Part shown: piece by piece, positions 1 to 8,046 of the stretch | Layout: each line of letters opens with the position of its first letter | How positions within the stretch are numbered: position 1 is the first letter of the stretch | NCBI GenBank assembly: GCA_946411505.1 | Contig: CAMKEG010000002.1 | Coordinates: 186,001-250,000 of the forward strand | Reading direction: 5' to 3' | Source of the DNA: an uncultured Treponema sp. | GTDB taxonomy: Bacteria > Spirochaetota > Spirochaetia > Treponematales > Treponemataceae | DNA length: 64,000 nucleotides | Program-made: the position numbers and the translations under genes | Notes under the pieces: generated by a model | The model's input: only the letters and a program-made list of their open reading frames with translations | The model's database searches: none | What the model was told of the DNA's origin: nothing

Positions 1-201
1 AAAAGCCACGTCGGCCTTGTCGCCCGCCAAAAGCGCGCTTGCGATTTGCGGCTTTACAACCTGAAAGGCCAAATCCTTTTGGTTGGTTATCGGGAAGTAG
101 GTTCTGTCCGGCAAGTAAATTGAAATGCCCACGTCTCCCAGCAATTCGTAAACTGATTCATAAATGCGGCCCTTGGCCAAAAGAATGCTCAATTTTTCCA
201 T
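1..201 (-). CDS. hisG: ATP phosphoribosyltransferase, N-terminal part (cut by window edge)
   Basis: The first 67 codons of a gene that runs off the left edge. The peptide starts MEKLSILLAKGRIYESV and carries the KGR motif and the later KADVAF stretch, which fit the N-terminal lobe of HisG. HisG joins ATP and PRPP in the first step of histidine synthesis. The ATG at 201 is the first start and the frame stays open to base 1. Only a third or less of the protein is visible, so short-form (HisZ-dependent) and long-form HisG cannot be told apart. The family call rests on these motifs alone. Confidence 0.6.
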   Translation of the reverse strand, partial: MEKLSILLAKGRIYESVYELLGDVGISIYLPDRTYFPITNQKDLAFQVVKPQIASALLAGDKADVAF

Positions 202-283
202 ATTAAGACATTCTATCAGAATGAGGCGGAATGTTCAAGGATTGGGCGGGGTGTGGCATATATGGGCGTTTCCGCTTAGGCGG

Positions 284-1105
284 CTAACGCGCTTGCTTTT
301 GCAAGTCCAGCACTTGTTCTAAGGGCAGGCCGACGCAGCGCGAGATAACTTCGGGAGCGACACCTTCGTTAAGAAGATTTCGCGCGTCTTCCACGGCTTT
401 TTGTTGGACGCCTTGCTCCAAGCCTCTATTAAAAGAATAAGTCTTTTCGCGTTCCCAATCCATAAACTGCTTCCTCCACTGCGTGTTCCGCTTGGCGTTA
501 TCCACAAGTTTTTTCACTTTGTCGGTAAAGGCGTTGGAGCTCTTGTTGTTGGAAACCATTTTCAAAAACGCCTTTTGCTCTTCGTCCAACAGTTTATCAC
601 AGTTTTGGGAAATAAAAAAGTACTTGTAAGCTCTGTCGCCCATTTTTATTTTTGGATTTTCGACGCAAAGATTTTCAAAAGTGTATTTTGCAAGGCCTTT
701 TTCAAAAATGTCGTCAACGCAAATGAACACGATGAATGTGGTATTTAAATTCTTGTAATCTTGTCCCGATTTTAAAAGGTCAACGTCCATGACGCCTTGG
801 TAGTACCTGGCGCGCTCAGGCAGCTCCTTTGTGTCTTTGGCCTGCAGCTCGATGTTGTAAGCCTTTTGACCGTCCGAGTCCTTGGCATAAACGTCCATTC
901 GGATTCCCTTGCTTCCAAAGTCAACGTTGATTTCTTCTTCTTGCGACATTTCAATCCGCTCGATTTTAAACTCAAGAAGAATCTCTAGCAGCTCCTGGCA
1001 TACATCTGGGTTGTTTCTCATCACCTTGTAAAAGATGAAGTTGTTGGCAATAGTGGCGTTCTCCCACTTTTCTTCCAGCGTCTGCTCTTTTTGAATTTCG
1101 CTCAT
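284..1105 (-). CDS. Rpn/PD-(D/E)XK family transposase-like nuclease
   Basis: A 273-residue protein of the Rpn type (recombination-promoting nuclease/putative transposase). The PD-(D/E)XK core shows as RMDVY (Asp71), then a strand with IELQAK (Glu86, Gln88, Lys90). The C-terminal 50 residues form a helical tail (GLEQGVQQKAVEDARNLL, then a VISRCVGLPLEQV helix-turn-helix-like segment) typical of this group. Members are DNA endonucleases linked to RecA-independent recombination. No inverted repeats or target duplications mark it as an active element. The ATG at 1105 follows a strong AGGAGG site. A hairpin with a U-run sits directly upstream of that site, so expression is probably held low. Confidence 0.85.
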   Translation of the reverse strand: MSEIQKEQTLEEKWENATIANNFIFYKVMRNNPDVCQELLEILLEFKIERIEMSQEEEINVDFGSKGIRMDVYAKDSDGQKAYNIELQAKDTKELPERARYYQGVMDVDLLKSGQDYKNLNTTFIVFICVDDIFEKGLAKYTFENLCVENPKIKMGDRAYKYFFISQNCDKLLDEEQKAFLKMVSNNKSSNAFTDKVKKLVDNAKRNTQWRKQFMDWEREKTYSFNRGLEQGVQQKAVEDARNLLNEGVAPEVISRCVGLPLEQVLDLQKQAR

Positions 1106-1117
1106 AGCGTACCTCCT

Positions 1118-1148
1118 AAAAAAAAGGAACCGCGTTTTTTGCGATTCC
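1118..1148 (-). terminator. Terminator-like hairpin in the leader of the Rpn-type gene
   Basis: On the minus strand GGAATCGC pairs with GCGGTTCC (one G-U pair) around an A-rich loop, followed by eight T. The T-run ends at the AGGAGG ribosome site of the Rpn-type gene. A candidate promoter (TTGCGC-N18-TTATAT) lies just upstream, so the hairpin would be transcribed at once. It could act as an attenuator or block read-through. Confidence 0.6.
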
Positions 1149-1263
1149 CTTATGCATATAAGATATAAATTTTATTTAAAAAATTAGCGCAAAATTTTCA
1201 AAATCGTAATAAATTTTCATGCATTTTCTCTCTTTAGCCTATACATTTGTTTTTTCACTCCTC

Positions 1264-1292
1264 TTTGCATTTTCCTTAGTTCGCGCTATAAT
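1264..1292 (+). promoter_or_regulatory. Promoter for the 1323 membrane-protein operon
   Basis: TATAAT lies at 1287-1292 with TTGCAT 16 bp upstream (1265-1270). The stretch TTCGCGC directly before the -10 box recurs before the adk promoter (20012-20018), which also shares TTTGCATTTTCC. An AAGGAG ribosome site follows before ATG 1323. Confidence 0.6.
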
Positions 1293-1322
1293 AGATCCAT
1301 ACACACTCAAAAGGAGAGAACT

Positions 1323-1880
1323 ATGACAAACAAAAACAAAAGAACAATCATTCAAATCGTGTTGGCGATTTTTATTGTTTTGTGCGCGGTTAGCAACGTT
1401 TATCTATTGGCGGAATCGCCGTCTAAAAAGCTGATGCCAAAAATCGGAACGGTCATAAATCTTTTGGCGTTGGCAAGCGCCAGCGTGTATTGCTTTAGCG
1501 GCTACAGCAAAAAGGCGGCCGTTTTTTTCAAGGGATTTTTCTGCCTTTACGCGCTCCATGTCCTGACTGGAACTTACGGAATGGTCATTGACTTTAAGGG
1601 TTCGCCGATGGCGGCGGCCTGGGTACTTGTTTTTGAGATTACGTTCGCGAGCGTAATGCTGCTTTTTATTCCGTCAAATCTTGGCGAACAAAAGTCAAAA
1701 ATCATTTCGCTCGCGGCGCTTTTGATTTGGCTGGGCTTTTTCGCTCACCATTTTATTTTCAAGAGCCATACAGTCGGCTTTTACACCATACGCATTTTCT
1801 CGTATCTCATCAGCGCGTTCATCGCTTGCGTTATGACTTACGCAAAATACGCCGACAAAAAGGAACGCGAGACAGAATAA
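1323..1880 (+). CDS. Hypothetical multi-spanning membrane protein
   Basis: A 185-residue very hydrophobic protein with about five or six predicted membrane segments, starting with a helix at residues 10-30 (IQIVLAIFIVLCAVSNVYLL) and ending in a short charged tail (AKYADKKERETE). I do not recognise a family. It has its own promoter and AAGGAG site and lies 5 nt before the VanX-like dipeptidase, so the two are probably co-transcribed. That suggests, but does not show, an envelope-related role. Confidence 0.75.
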   Translation: MTNKNKRTIIQIVLAIFIVLCAVSNVYLLAESPSKKLMPKIGTVINLLALASASVYCFSGYSKKAAVFFKGFFCLYALHVLTGTYGMVIDFKGSPMAAAWVLVFEITFASVMLLFIPSNLGEQKSKIISLAALLIWLGFFAHHFIFKSHTVGFYTIRIFSYLISAFIACVMTYAKYADKKERETE

Positions 1881-1885
1881 AAACT

Positions 1886-2536
1886 ATGCCAGAAAAAATG
1901 ACGATGGATTCTTCGGGCTTTGTGTTGTTGGCGGATTTTGTTCCGCAGATTGTGCAGGAGATCCGCTACTATTCAACTTACAATTTTGTGGGCGACAGGA
2001 TTGACGGCTACGAGGAGCCTTGCGCGATTTTGACCAGGGAGGCGGCGCGGGCCTTGCGGGAGGCGGCCAACGAGCTTTGCGCGCAGGGCTACAGGCTAAA
2101 AGTTTTTGACGCCTACAGGCCCGCTTGCGCGGTAAAGCATTTTCAGCTTTGGGGAATGGAAGACATGGACTTGCGCATGAAAGAGTTCTTTTATCCAGAA
2201 GTTGAAAAGCAGGACTTGTTCAAAAAAGGCTACATCGCCGCGCGCTCAAGCCACACTCGCGGAAGCACAGTTGACCTGACTTTGCTTGACATGCAGACAG
2301 GAAAAGAAGTTGACATGGGAAGCCCCTTTGACCTTTTTAGCGAGAGATCCCACCCCGACTGCAAGGAAGTGAGCCGCGAGCAGTTCCAAAACAGAATGTT
2401 CCTGCAAGACGCGATGACGCGAAACGGCTTTGTTCCGCTTGATTGCGAATGGTGGCACTTTACGCTAAAGGACGAGCCCTATCCCGACACTTACTTTGAC
2501 TTTCCGGTTTCGTCGGCGTATTTGAGAAAGGAATAA
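1886..2536 (+). CDS. D-alanyl-D-alanine dipeptidase (VanX/DdpX-like)
   Basis: A 216-residue zinc dipeptidase of the VanX family. Family signatures are visible: AYRPACAVKHF, SSHTRGSTVDL (zinc His and Asp of SxHxxGxAxD) and EWWHF (catalytic Glu and zinc His). These enzymes cleave D-Ala-D-Ala, for peptidoglycan turnover or resistance. No VanA/VanH partners or two-component regulator are nearby, so a salvage role (DdpX-like) is more likely than glycopeptide resistance. No signal peptide is seen, so it should be cytoplasmic. I chose ATG 1886 because the longer frame would overlap the upstream gene by about 150 bp. The ribosome site is weak, which fits translational coupling. Confidence 0.85.
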   Translation: MPEKMTMDSSGFVLLADFVPQIVQEIRYYSTYNFVGDRIDGYEEPCAILTREAARALREAANELCAQGYRLKVFDAYRPACAVKHFQLWGMEDMDLRMKEFFYPEVEKQDLFKKGYIAARSSHTRGSTVDLTLLDMQTGKEVDMGSPFDLFSERSHPDCKEVSREQFQNRMFLQDAMTRNGFVPLDCEWWHFTLKDEPYPDTYFDFPVSSAYLRKE

Positions 2537-2586
2537 AAAATTGCGGCAAGCGACGCGCTAAAGCCGCTCTATATTTGGAGGAAAAA

Positions 2587-3171
2587 ATGAAGGTAATTCT
2601 TTTTAACGGAAGCAGAAACGAAAAAGGCAGCACATACACGTCGCTAAAAATCGTGGCCGACGCTTTGGTCGAAAACGGAATCGAGGCCGAAATCTTTTGG
2701 GTTGACGGCCGCGCTCTTTCGGGCGAGATGAAGGAATTGGTTGACGAGGCGCTGGAAAAAGTCCAGGAGGCCGACGGAATCGTTTTGGGCTCGCCGGTTT
2801 ACTACGCCTCTCCGTCCGGCGAAATGATCGCCTTTTTGGACAGGCTTTACTGGGAAGGCGAAAAGTACCTTCGCTTTAAGCCGGCGGCCGCGGTGACTGT
2901 AGCGCGCAGGGCCGGAACCACCGCCACCCTTGACGTTTTGAACAAGTACATAACTTACGCGCAGCAGCCTGTCGTCACTTCCCGCTACTGGAACATGACG
3001 CACGGCTCCAACGGCAACGACGTTCTAAAGGACGAGGAAGGAATTCAGATAATGAAAACAATCGGCCGCAACATGGCTTGGATTCTAAAAAGCATTCAAG
3101 CCGGAAAGGCCGCCGGCGTTCCCCAGCCCCAGGCCGAAAAAAAGGTTTTCACCAACTTTATAAGGGCGTAA
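2587..3171 (+). CDS. NADPH-dependent FMN reductase / flavodoxin-fold oxidoreductase
   Basis: A 194-residue flavodoxin-like protein. The phosphate-binding loop is NGSRNEKGSTYTSL near residue 10, and the flavin loop is GSPVYYASPSGEM, followed by FLDRLYW, as in iron-sulfur flavoprotein or NADPH-dependent FMN reductase relatives. It probably reduces quinones, azo compounds or free flavin, but the substrate cannot be read from sequence. The ATG at 2587 follows GGAGGAA at a good distance; a TTG 12 bases earlier lies inside that ribosome site and is unlikely. It follows vanX by 50 bp in the same direction. Confidence 0.85.
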   Translation: MKVILFNGSRNEKGSTYTSLKIVADALVENGIEAEIFWVDGRALSGEMKELVDEALEKVQEADGIVLGSPVYYASPSGEMIAFLDRLYWEGEKYLRFKPAAAVTVARRAGTTATLDVLNKYITYAQQPVVTSRYWNMTHGSNGNDVLKDEEGIQIMKTIGRNMAWILKSIQAGKAAGVPQPQAEKKVFTNFIRA

Positions 3172-3180
3172 AAAGCATAA

Positions 3181-3205
3181 AACGCCCGCTTCTTGGCCTT
3201 ACAAA
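3181..3205. repeat. Dispersed motif copy (TTGGCCTTACAAA type)
   Basis: This intergenic stretch, with GCTTCTTGGCCTTACAAAC and then CGCTGGCA..CCGCCC, closely parallels 6421-6456. Read on the minus strand it matches the GYAAGRCCAAAAAGC motif found inside insertions in several genes (see findings). Confidence 0.45.
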
Positions 3206-3231
3206 CCGCTGGCATTCCGCCCGCAAAAACA

Positions 3232-3260
3232 TTGACAAAACGCGGATTTGCCCTTAGTAT
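3232..3260 (+). promoter_or_regulatory. Promoter of the toxin-pore-like lipoprotein gene
   Basis: TTGACA at 3232-3237, a 17-bp spacer and TAGTAT at 3255-3260. A perfect AAGGAGG follows at 3294-3300, 7 nt before ATG 3308. The signals predict strong expression. Confidence 0.75.
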
Positions 3261-3307
3261 TGATTATAACTGCATTGTTATATTTTTCTATATAAGGAGG
3301 AGAGTTT

Positions 3308-6300
3308 ATGACAAAGAATCTTTTGTTTTTCATAGCGTTGTCAGCGCTTTTGCCGCTGGCGCTAATTTCATGCGACAATTCATCATCGCCGCCGGTCATC
3401 CCCATTTCCATAGCTAATCCTACGTCTGGAAATCCAAACGATTGGGACGGCGACGGCCTTTCCAATTCGGACGAAATGAACGTTCACCACACAAACCCAT
3501 ACGACGCGGACACTGACGGCGACGGCTACAATGACTATGAAGAAGCCGTGACGCTAAAAAACGACAACACGAATAAGTTCAACCCCTTGATTGCCGACAC
3601 GCCAGAAGTTCAAATTGAAATAACCGCAACTCCGGCAATTTCGCTGATTAAAACTATTTCAGAGGGACAAACGCAACAGGTGTCCGTCACAGAGTCCAAC
3701 AGCCAAACTAAAACTTCATCCACATCAAATTCCCAGTCAAGAACCACTTCGTATGAGGGCGGCTTTACTGTCGGCGGGTCCTACACGCGTAACTGGGGAA
3801 TAACAAGCGGCGCCAAGCATACTATGACTTTAAGCGGAAGCACGTCTTGGAAATGGGTTCGCGGAAACACTTCGACATTCTCGGAGACTGATTCGTTTGC
3901 CCTTGCCCAAAGCTACGCCAAAACAAAGGCGGAATCGGCGACGCAAACCGTAAACTACACTGGCGGCGTCATTAGCGTTCCCGTAAAAATCAAGAACACC
4001 AGCAACATCGCTTATGTCGTGAAAAACATAACGCTTGAAGTCTATAAAATTTCCTACGACGGAAACAACGGACAGAACAGCTCGGCCGTGACAAACCTTT
4101 ATCCTGGCTCGCAAGCGGCTGGAGCGGATCCAACTGCGGCCAACGCGACTATTTCAGCCGGCGGCGAGGCGGAAATAAAATTTACCTCAGGCCAATTGCC
4201 TGTCGGCGCGATTGAATCAATTATGAACGGGCTTGTTGGCTTTAGGGTTGAAGTTTCCACGCTGCTAATTTCTTCAGAGGACACAAAAGACTTTACAAAA
4301 ATCAAAACCGCCGTTGACGCGAAGGACGCGCTTTTGACGATTGACTATGGCCCGTGCTTTGCCAGTACAAAAATGCAGATTGCAAAAACCCTTCCAGAGC
4401 CAAAAAGCTTTCAAGTCGCCACAAAGCGAACGCCCGACTCTATTGCCGGCGCGGCGCCGCAATCTTACGCCAAATTGACGCTTACCCAAGCGATTGCGGA
4501 CTGCCTTCCGAATGTCGTCGAATATTTTGAGGACGATAGCGGCCATAAGATGATAAAAAAAATAAACGGCGTCGAAGGAAAATTCACCAACGCTTCCGAC
4601 ATGGAAGGCGACTGGTTTGTCGCGCATGTCTCTTATGAAAACAGCCTGGCGAAAGTCCAATACTATGGGCCAAGCGCCGCTGACAAGTATTACAACGCGG
4701 ACCAAATTTTTGTCAGCGCCGGAGACGACATCAACATCATGTACAGCGTTGACAAAGACGGCGACGGCATTCCTCTTCGCCAGGAGGAAATTTTCGGCAC
4801 CTCCGACGACAAGACCGACACCGACGGCGACACTATCAGCGATTACGATGAGCTTACCGGATGGACGGTTGCTTCCAATGGAATCAAAACTTGCTCAAAC
4901 CCCGCGCTCGCCGACACCGACGGCGACGGCCTTAAAGATAATGAAGATCCTTATCCGACTATTTCCAACATCCTTTCAAACGCGTATCTAGAAAACGTCG
5001 CCGTAAGCTACACGCCGTTCAGCAGGGCATCCTATGACAGGGGCAAGAACATCAACCTTGACATAAGCATGCAGGATTCGTCCGTAATGAGAAACAGCGA
5101 ATGCGAGGTGCTTAACCTTGTGTCCATTGATACGAGCGCAAAGAACTCCGACGGAACAAGCCAAATCGTCTATGCGCTAAAGGGCGGCGAAATTCCCAGC
5201 TCCGCCTTTGTCCTTACGCCAAAAGTTCCTTATGGAATCGTCACATACAAATATTACCTCATAAACGGCTGGGCAGAAAAAGACGACAGCTACAACAGCG
5301 TCACGGGCGTCAAGACTTATGGAAACGCTACATACGCCGGCCTGACGGCAACTGAATACAACAGTAAAATAGATTTGTCCGCGTCCGCTTCTGAAGGAGT
5401 CTTGAACTTTCAAAGCCTTCCGATAGGAAAATTCAAGATTGCGCTTAAGGCCACATCTTCCGACGGCAAAAAGACTGTTTGGTACGTGATTCGCTTTGAC
5501 GCTCCGCTTGAAGTTCTTAACAACGCAAGGGCAAAAGTCACCGGAGGAAACGGCGAAAATGCGGAGGTCGCGCTTTCATGGGCGGGCGTTACCGACAGCC
5601 GCGCCACAAAAGTTCTTGTAGTGCGCTCTCTTGCCAGCGCCGCAAACGCGTCTTTTGTTCCTGAACATGACGCGATTGTGGCGGCAGAGGAACGGACACC
5701 TTCTCAAACTGATGTTTCAACATCGCCTTTGTATTTGGTTTACAACAAGGATTCAACTTCTGCCATTGACCACATCAAATGGTCAAGCGGCTGCTGGTAT
5801 TATTTTTACACATACAGTAAAGACACCAGCAATAAAATCACTGTAAGCTCTTTGGGAAGCCCGGTCAACGCCATCGCGGATTTGCCTGACTCATTCAATG
5901 TCAAGGCAAAATTCAACATGCTTACAATTACTGACGACTTTGGCGACAGCGGCCACACATTCGAGCTTAAGTGGGAAATCTGGAAGCAGCAAGATAGCGG
6001 CGCTGAAGAGATTGTAAACAACCACACGCAGGAATGGGAAGGCGACTTTGACAATGTAAGAAAGCAAAATTGGTATTCTCTTGCAAACGAAGAAAGCGAG
6101 GCGACTTTTGCCAACATAGACAAGAACAGCAACCACCATCTTACGGTTCACATTCGCTTGCGCGAAGTCGACGATGGCGGAAGCGACGACGATATAGACG
6201 ACATCTATTTTGACTTGTTATATGACGCTTCGAAAAAGAAGCTGACATACGACAAAAGCAAACACAATTCTGGCGCCAATTCAAGAAACTCAATGACGCC

Positions 6301-6412
6301 AGAAGAGTTTGTCTTTGGCCAGGCAACGCCGACCCGCTTTAACTTTGACCCCAAGGATGGGGATGAAAGCGTAAAGGGCTACTTTGACCTTACGCTTACT
6401 TGGGGAAAATAA
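3308..6412 (+). CDS. Large lipoprotein resembling binary-toxin / anthrax protective-antigen pore subunit
   Basis: A 1034-residue surface lipoprotein. The lipobox LISC gives Cys22. Residues 45-79 hold DxDxDG calcium loops (DWDGDGLSNSDE, DADTDGDGYNDYEE). Residues about 100-250 are extremely rich in Ser/Thr (SNSQTKTSSTSNSQSRTTS, then alternating GGFTVGGSYTRNW) and end in a stretch like VPVKIKNTSNIAYVVKNITL. This layout closely recalls the heptamerisation and pore-loop domain of anthrax protective antigen and clostridial binary toxin B. Residues 481-550 hold a second calcium cluster (DKDGDGI, DTDGD, ELTGWTV, DTDGDGLKDNED) matching the calcium domain of the same family. The remaining 480 residues look like fibronectin-type beta domains and end in an acidic repeat-poor tail. 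No enzymatic A subunit is adjacent. The family link is my inference from pattern and order; function is unknown. Confidence 0.7.
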   Translation: MTKNLLFFIALSALLPLALISCDNSSSPPVIPISIANPTSGNPNDWDGDGLSNSDEMNVHHTNPYDADTDGDGYNDYEEAVTLKNDNTNKFNPLIADTPEVQIEITATPAISLIKTISEGQTQQVSVTESNSQTKTSSTSNSQSRTTSYEGGFTVGGSYTRNWGITSGAKHTMTLSGSTSWKWVRGNTSTFSETDSFALAQSYAKTKAESATQTVNYTGGVISVPVKIKNTSNIAYVVKNITLEVYKISYDGNNGQNSSAVTNLYPGSQAAGADPTAANATISAGGEAEIKFTSGQLPVGAIESIMNGLVGFRVEVSTLLISSEDTKDFTKIKTAVDAKDALLTIDYGPCFASTKMQIAKTLPEPKSFQVATKRTPDSIAGAAPQSYAKLTLTQAIADCLPNVVEYFEDDSGHKMIKKINGVEGKFTNASDMEGDWFVAHVSYENSLAKVQYYGPSAADKYYNADQIFVSAGDDINIMYSVDKDGDGIPLRQEEIFGTSDDKTDTDGDTISDYDELTGWTVASNGIKTCSNPALADTDGDGLKDNEDPYPTISNILSNAYLENVAVSYTPFSRASYDRGKNINLDISMQDSSVMRNSECEVLNLVSIDTSAKNSDGTSQIVYALKGGEIPSSAFVLTPKVPYGIVTYKYYLINGWAEKDDSYNSVTGVKTYGNATYAGLTATEYNSKIDLSASASEGVLNFQSLPIGKFKIALKATSSDGKKTVWYVIRFDAPLEVLNNARAKVTGGNGENAEVALSWAGVTDSRATKVLVVRSLASAANASFVPEHDAIVAAEERTPSQTDVSTSPLYLVYNKDSTSAIDHIKWSSGCWYYFYTYSKDTSNKITVSSLGSPVNAIADLPDSFNVKAKFNMLTITDDFGDSGHTFELKWEIWKQQDSGAEEIVNNHTQEWEGDFDNVRKQNWYSLANEESEATFANIDKNSNHHLTVHIRLREVDDGGSDDDIDDIYFDLLYDASKKKLTYDKSKHNSGANSRNSMTPEEFVFGQATPTRFNFDPKDGDESVKGYFDLTLTWGK

Positions 6413-6420
6413 AAAAGGTC

Positions 6421-6474
6421 CTGCCTTTTGGCCTTGCAAACTACTGGCAAGCCGCCCCATTTATGGCTTGCCAG
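6421..6474. repeat. Dispersed motif copy plus inverted repeat
   Basis: CTGCCTTTTGGCCTTGCAAAC resembles the copy at 3181-3205. The perfect 10-bp inverted repeat CTGGCAAGCC (6444-6453) / GGCTTGCCAG (6465-6474) follows. It lacks a U-run, so it is not the terminator. Confidence 0.5.
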
Positions 6475-6482
6475 CGCCTGCC

Positions 6483-6515
6483 GCCGCCGCCTTTTTGCGC
6501 GACGGCATTTTTTTT
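6483..6515 (+). terminator. Rho-independent terminator after the large lipoprotein
   Basis: GCCGCCGC pairs with GCGACGGC (one mismatch) around a short loop and is followed by eight T at 6508-6515. Confidence 0.7.
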
Positions 6516-6537
6516 GCAAAAAAAAATTAAATCCATC

Positions 6538-6566
6538 TTGACAAATTATATTTGACACAATATAAT
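6538..6566 (+). promoter_or_regulatory. Consensus promoter of the glutathione peroxidase gene
   Basis: Perfect TTGACA (6538-6543), 17-bp spacer and perfect TATAAT (6561-6566). The predicted start is about 28 nt before ATG 6601, which follows AAGGAGG. Confidence 0.85.
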
Positions 6567-6600
6567 ATTGTAAAAGCAAACGCGGAAAAGGAGGCGATTT

Positions 6601-7143
6601 ATGGGCGTATACGATTATTCAGTTTTGGACGCAAAGGGAAACGAGGTTCAGCTTTCGGGCTGCAAGGGAAAGGTGATGATGATTGTGAACACAGCCACGG
6701 GATGCGGCTTTACCCCCCAGTACAAGGACATCGAGGCCATGTACGAAAAGTTCCACGACAAGGGCTTTGAAGTCATCGACATTCCCTGCAACCAGTTCGC
6801 GGGGCAGACTCCCGGAACCGACGAGGAAATCCACCAGTTCTGCCAGCTAAAGTACAACACGCAGTTCCCGCAAATGAAAAAGTCCGACGTAAACGGCGAG
6901 AACCAATTGGAGCTTTACAAATTCCTAAAATCGCAAAAAGCCTTTGAAGGCTTTGGAAAAGGCCCCGCCGCGCTCGCGATGGGCCTTATGCTTAAGAAAA
7001 TCGACAAGGACTACAAGAACAATCCCGACATCAAGTGGAACTTCACAAAGTTCATCGTTGACAGGGAAGGGAACGTCGTCGCGCGCTTTGAGCCTACAGC
7101 CAAAATGGCCGAGGTTGAAAAATGCGTTGAGAGCCTTTTGTAA
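6601..7143 (+). CDS. Glutathione peroxidase family thiol peroxidase
   Basis: A 180-residue GPx-fold peroxidase. The active-site motif is NTATGCGFTPQY with Cys as the peroxidatic residue. The catalytic Gln is in CNQFAGQ, and the Trp/Asn pair is in KWNFTKF. Bacterial members of this group usually take electrons from thioredoxin rather than glutathione and reduce hydroperoxides in the cytoplasm. The near-consensus promoter suggests high constitutive expression, plausible for an anaerobe facing oxygen. Its last 50 bases overlap the 3' end of the convergent FMN enzyme gene. Confidence 0.93.
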   Translation: MGVYDYSVLDAKGNEVQLSGCKGKVMMIVNTATGCGFTPQYKDIEAMYEKFHDKGFEVIDIPCNQFAGQTPGTDEEIHQFCQLKYNTQFPQMKKSDVNGENQLELYKFLKSQKAFEGFGKGPAALAMGLMLKKIDKDYKNNPDIKWNFTKFIVDREGNVVARFEPTAKMAEVEKCVESLL

Positions 7144-8044
7144 CGGATTCCAAAAAAGAGCTAATCATCGGGCGGCCTAGCAACACTTCCTCCCCGCCTA
7201 ACGCTAAAGCCGCCGCGATGTCTTCTTTAGAGCGAAGGCCTCCGTCTACCCAGACGGCGGCGGCGCTCTTTTTTATGCGCGCGATGTTGGCCAGCATGAA
7301 TTGCGCCGTTGAGCCGATGTCGGTTTCCACGCGGCCGCCATGGTTTGAGATGTAAGCGACTTCCGGCTTTAGCTCTTCTATTAAGTCAAGGCTCTCTTGG
7401 GTAAAGACTCCCTTTACTACAAGCGGAAGCTTTGTCGCGCGGCGAAGTTCGTTCAATTGGGCGGCGGTCTTTTTTTCCAGGTGAACCTTGTTGCGCATCG
7501 TGACGATGTTGTAGGAATCAATGTCAACGCCTATATATTCGGCCACGGGCATGGCCCATTCGGCGCGCTCCAAAAGTTTTTCTTGCGGGTAGGGCTTTAA
7601 AAAGACCGCCGCCTTTTTGGGCGTGGAAAGAGTCGCTGCATCGGGAGCGCGGTTTGAGGCGGCCGTTTTTTGGTCTTGCGACAGTTTCTTTACCGCCGCG
7701 ATTCCGGCAAGCAGCTTGTTGTCGGGGCAGCCGTCGCCGACGCCGAGCTTTATTCCAAGACCGGCTGCAAAGGCGTAAAAGGGCGCGTAAAAGGATTCCT
7801 CGTCGGGCCAGCCGACGTTTTCTTCGGCGCCGGTGATTGGAGCAAGTCGTATTTTTTGGGGAACGATTAAGGCGGCGGCCTCTTGCAATTTTTCTTGCGG
7901 AATTGACGGAAGGATTTTTTTCCAGCCTTCTACGTTCAGGCTAAAATTCTTTCCGTCAAAAACGCCGCCCATTCCGGGAAGCTCGCCCGCGCAAGCCGCG
8001 CCGTCGCAGTCAGCGCAAAGGCGGCATTTGTAGCTAGCGGACAA
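7094..8044 (-). CDS. FMN-dependent alpha-hydroxy-acid oxidising family protein with an in-frame insertion
   Basis: A 316-residue TIM-barrel flavoenzyme. The N-terminus has a Cys cluster (CRLCADCDGAAC). Recognisable FMN-family motifs are VVKGVFTQESL (Lys), ISNHGGR (substrate His/Gly/Arg) and VDGGLRSKEDI..GRP (phosphate binding). The substrate is unknown; lactate or another 2-hydroxy acid is usual. The start is TTG 8044, two bases after the upstream pfk stop, with GGAGAC inside the pfk end as ribosome site, so the two are coupled. Between AAVKK and KKAAVFLKPYP lies a roughly 22-residue insert (LSQDQKTAASNRAPDAATL) that relatives lack. Its DNA carries the dispersed GCAAGACCAAAAA motif. Confidence 0.8.
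   Translation of the reverse strand: MSASYKCRLCADCDGAACAGELPGMGGVFDGKNFSLNVEGWKKILPSIPQEKLQEAAALIVPQKIRLAPITGAEENVGWPDEESFYAPFYAFAAGLGIKLGVGDGCPDNKLLAGIAAVKKLSQDQKTAASNRAPDAATLSTPKKAAVFLKPYPQEKLLERAEWAMPVAEYIGVDIDSYNIVTMRNKVHLEKKTAAQLNELRRATKLPLVVKGVFTQESLDLIEELKPEVAYISNHGGRVETDIGSTAQFMLANIARIKKSAAAVWVDGGLRSKEDIAAALALGGEEVLLGRPMISSFLESVTKGSQRIFQPRPFWL
7659..7682 (-). repeat. Dispersed motif copy inside the FMN enzyme gene
   Basis: On the minus strand TCGCAAGACCAAAAAACGGC is read as S-Q-D-Q-K-T-A, inside a segment foreign to the protein family. It matches copies in miaB and mnmE in the same frame. Confidence 0.6.
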
Positions 8045-8046
8045 TT

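Noticed and set aside
284-1105. Active transposon around the Rpn-type gene
   Set aside because: No terminal inverted repeats or target duplication; Rpn proteins are usually stand-alone nucleases.
1886-2536. Glycopeptide-resistance cluster around the VanX-like gene
   Set aside because: No ligase, dehydrogenase or two-component genes are adjacent; a dipeptide salvage role is simpler.
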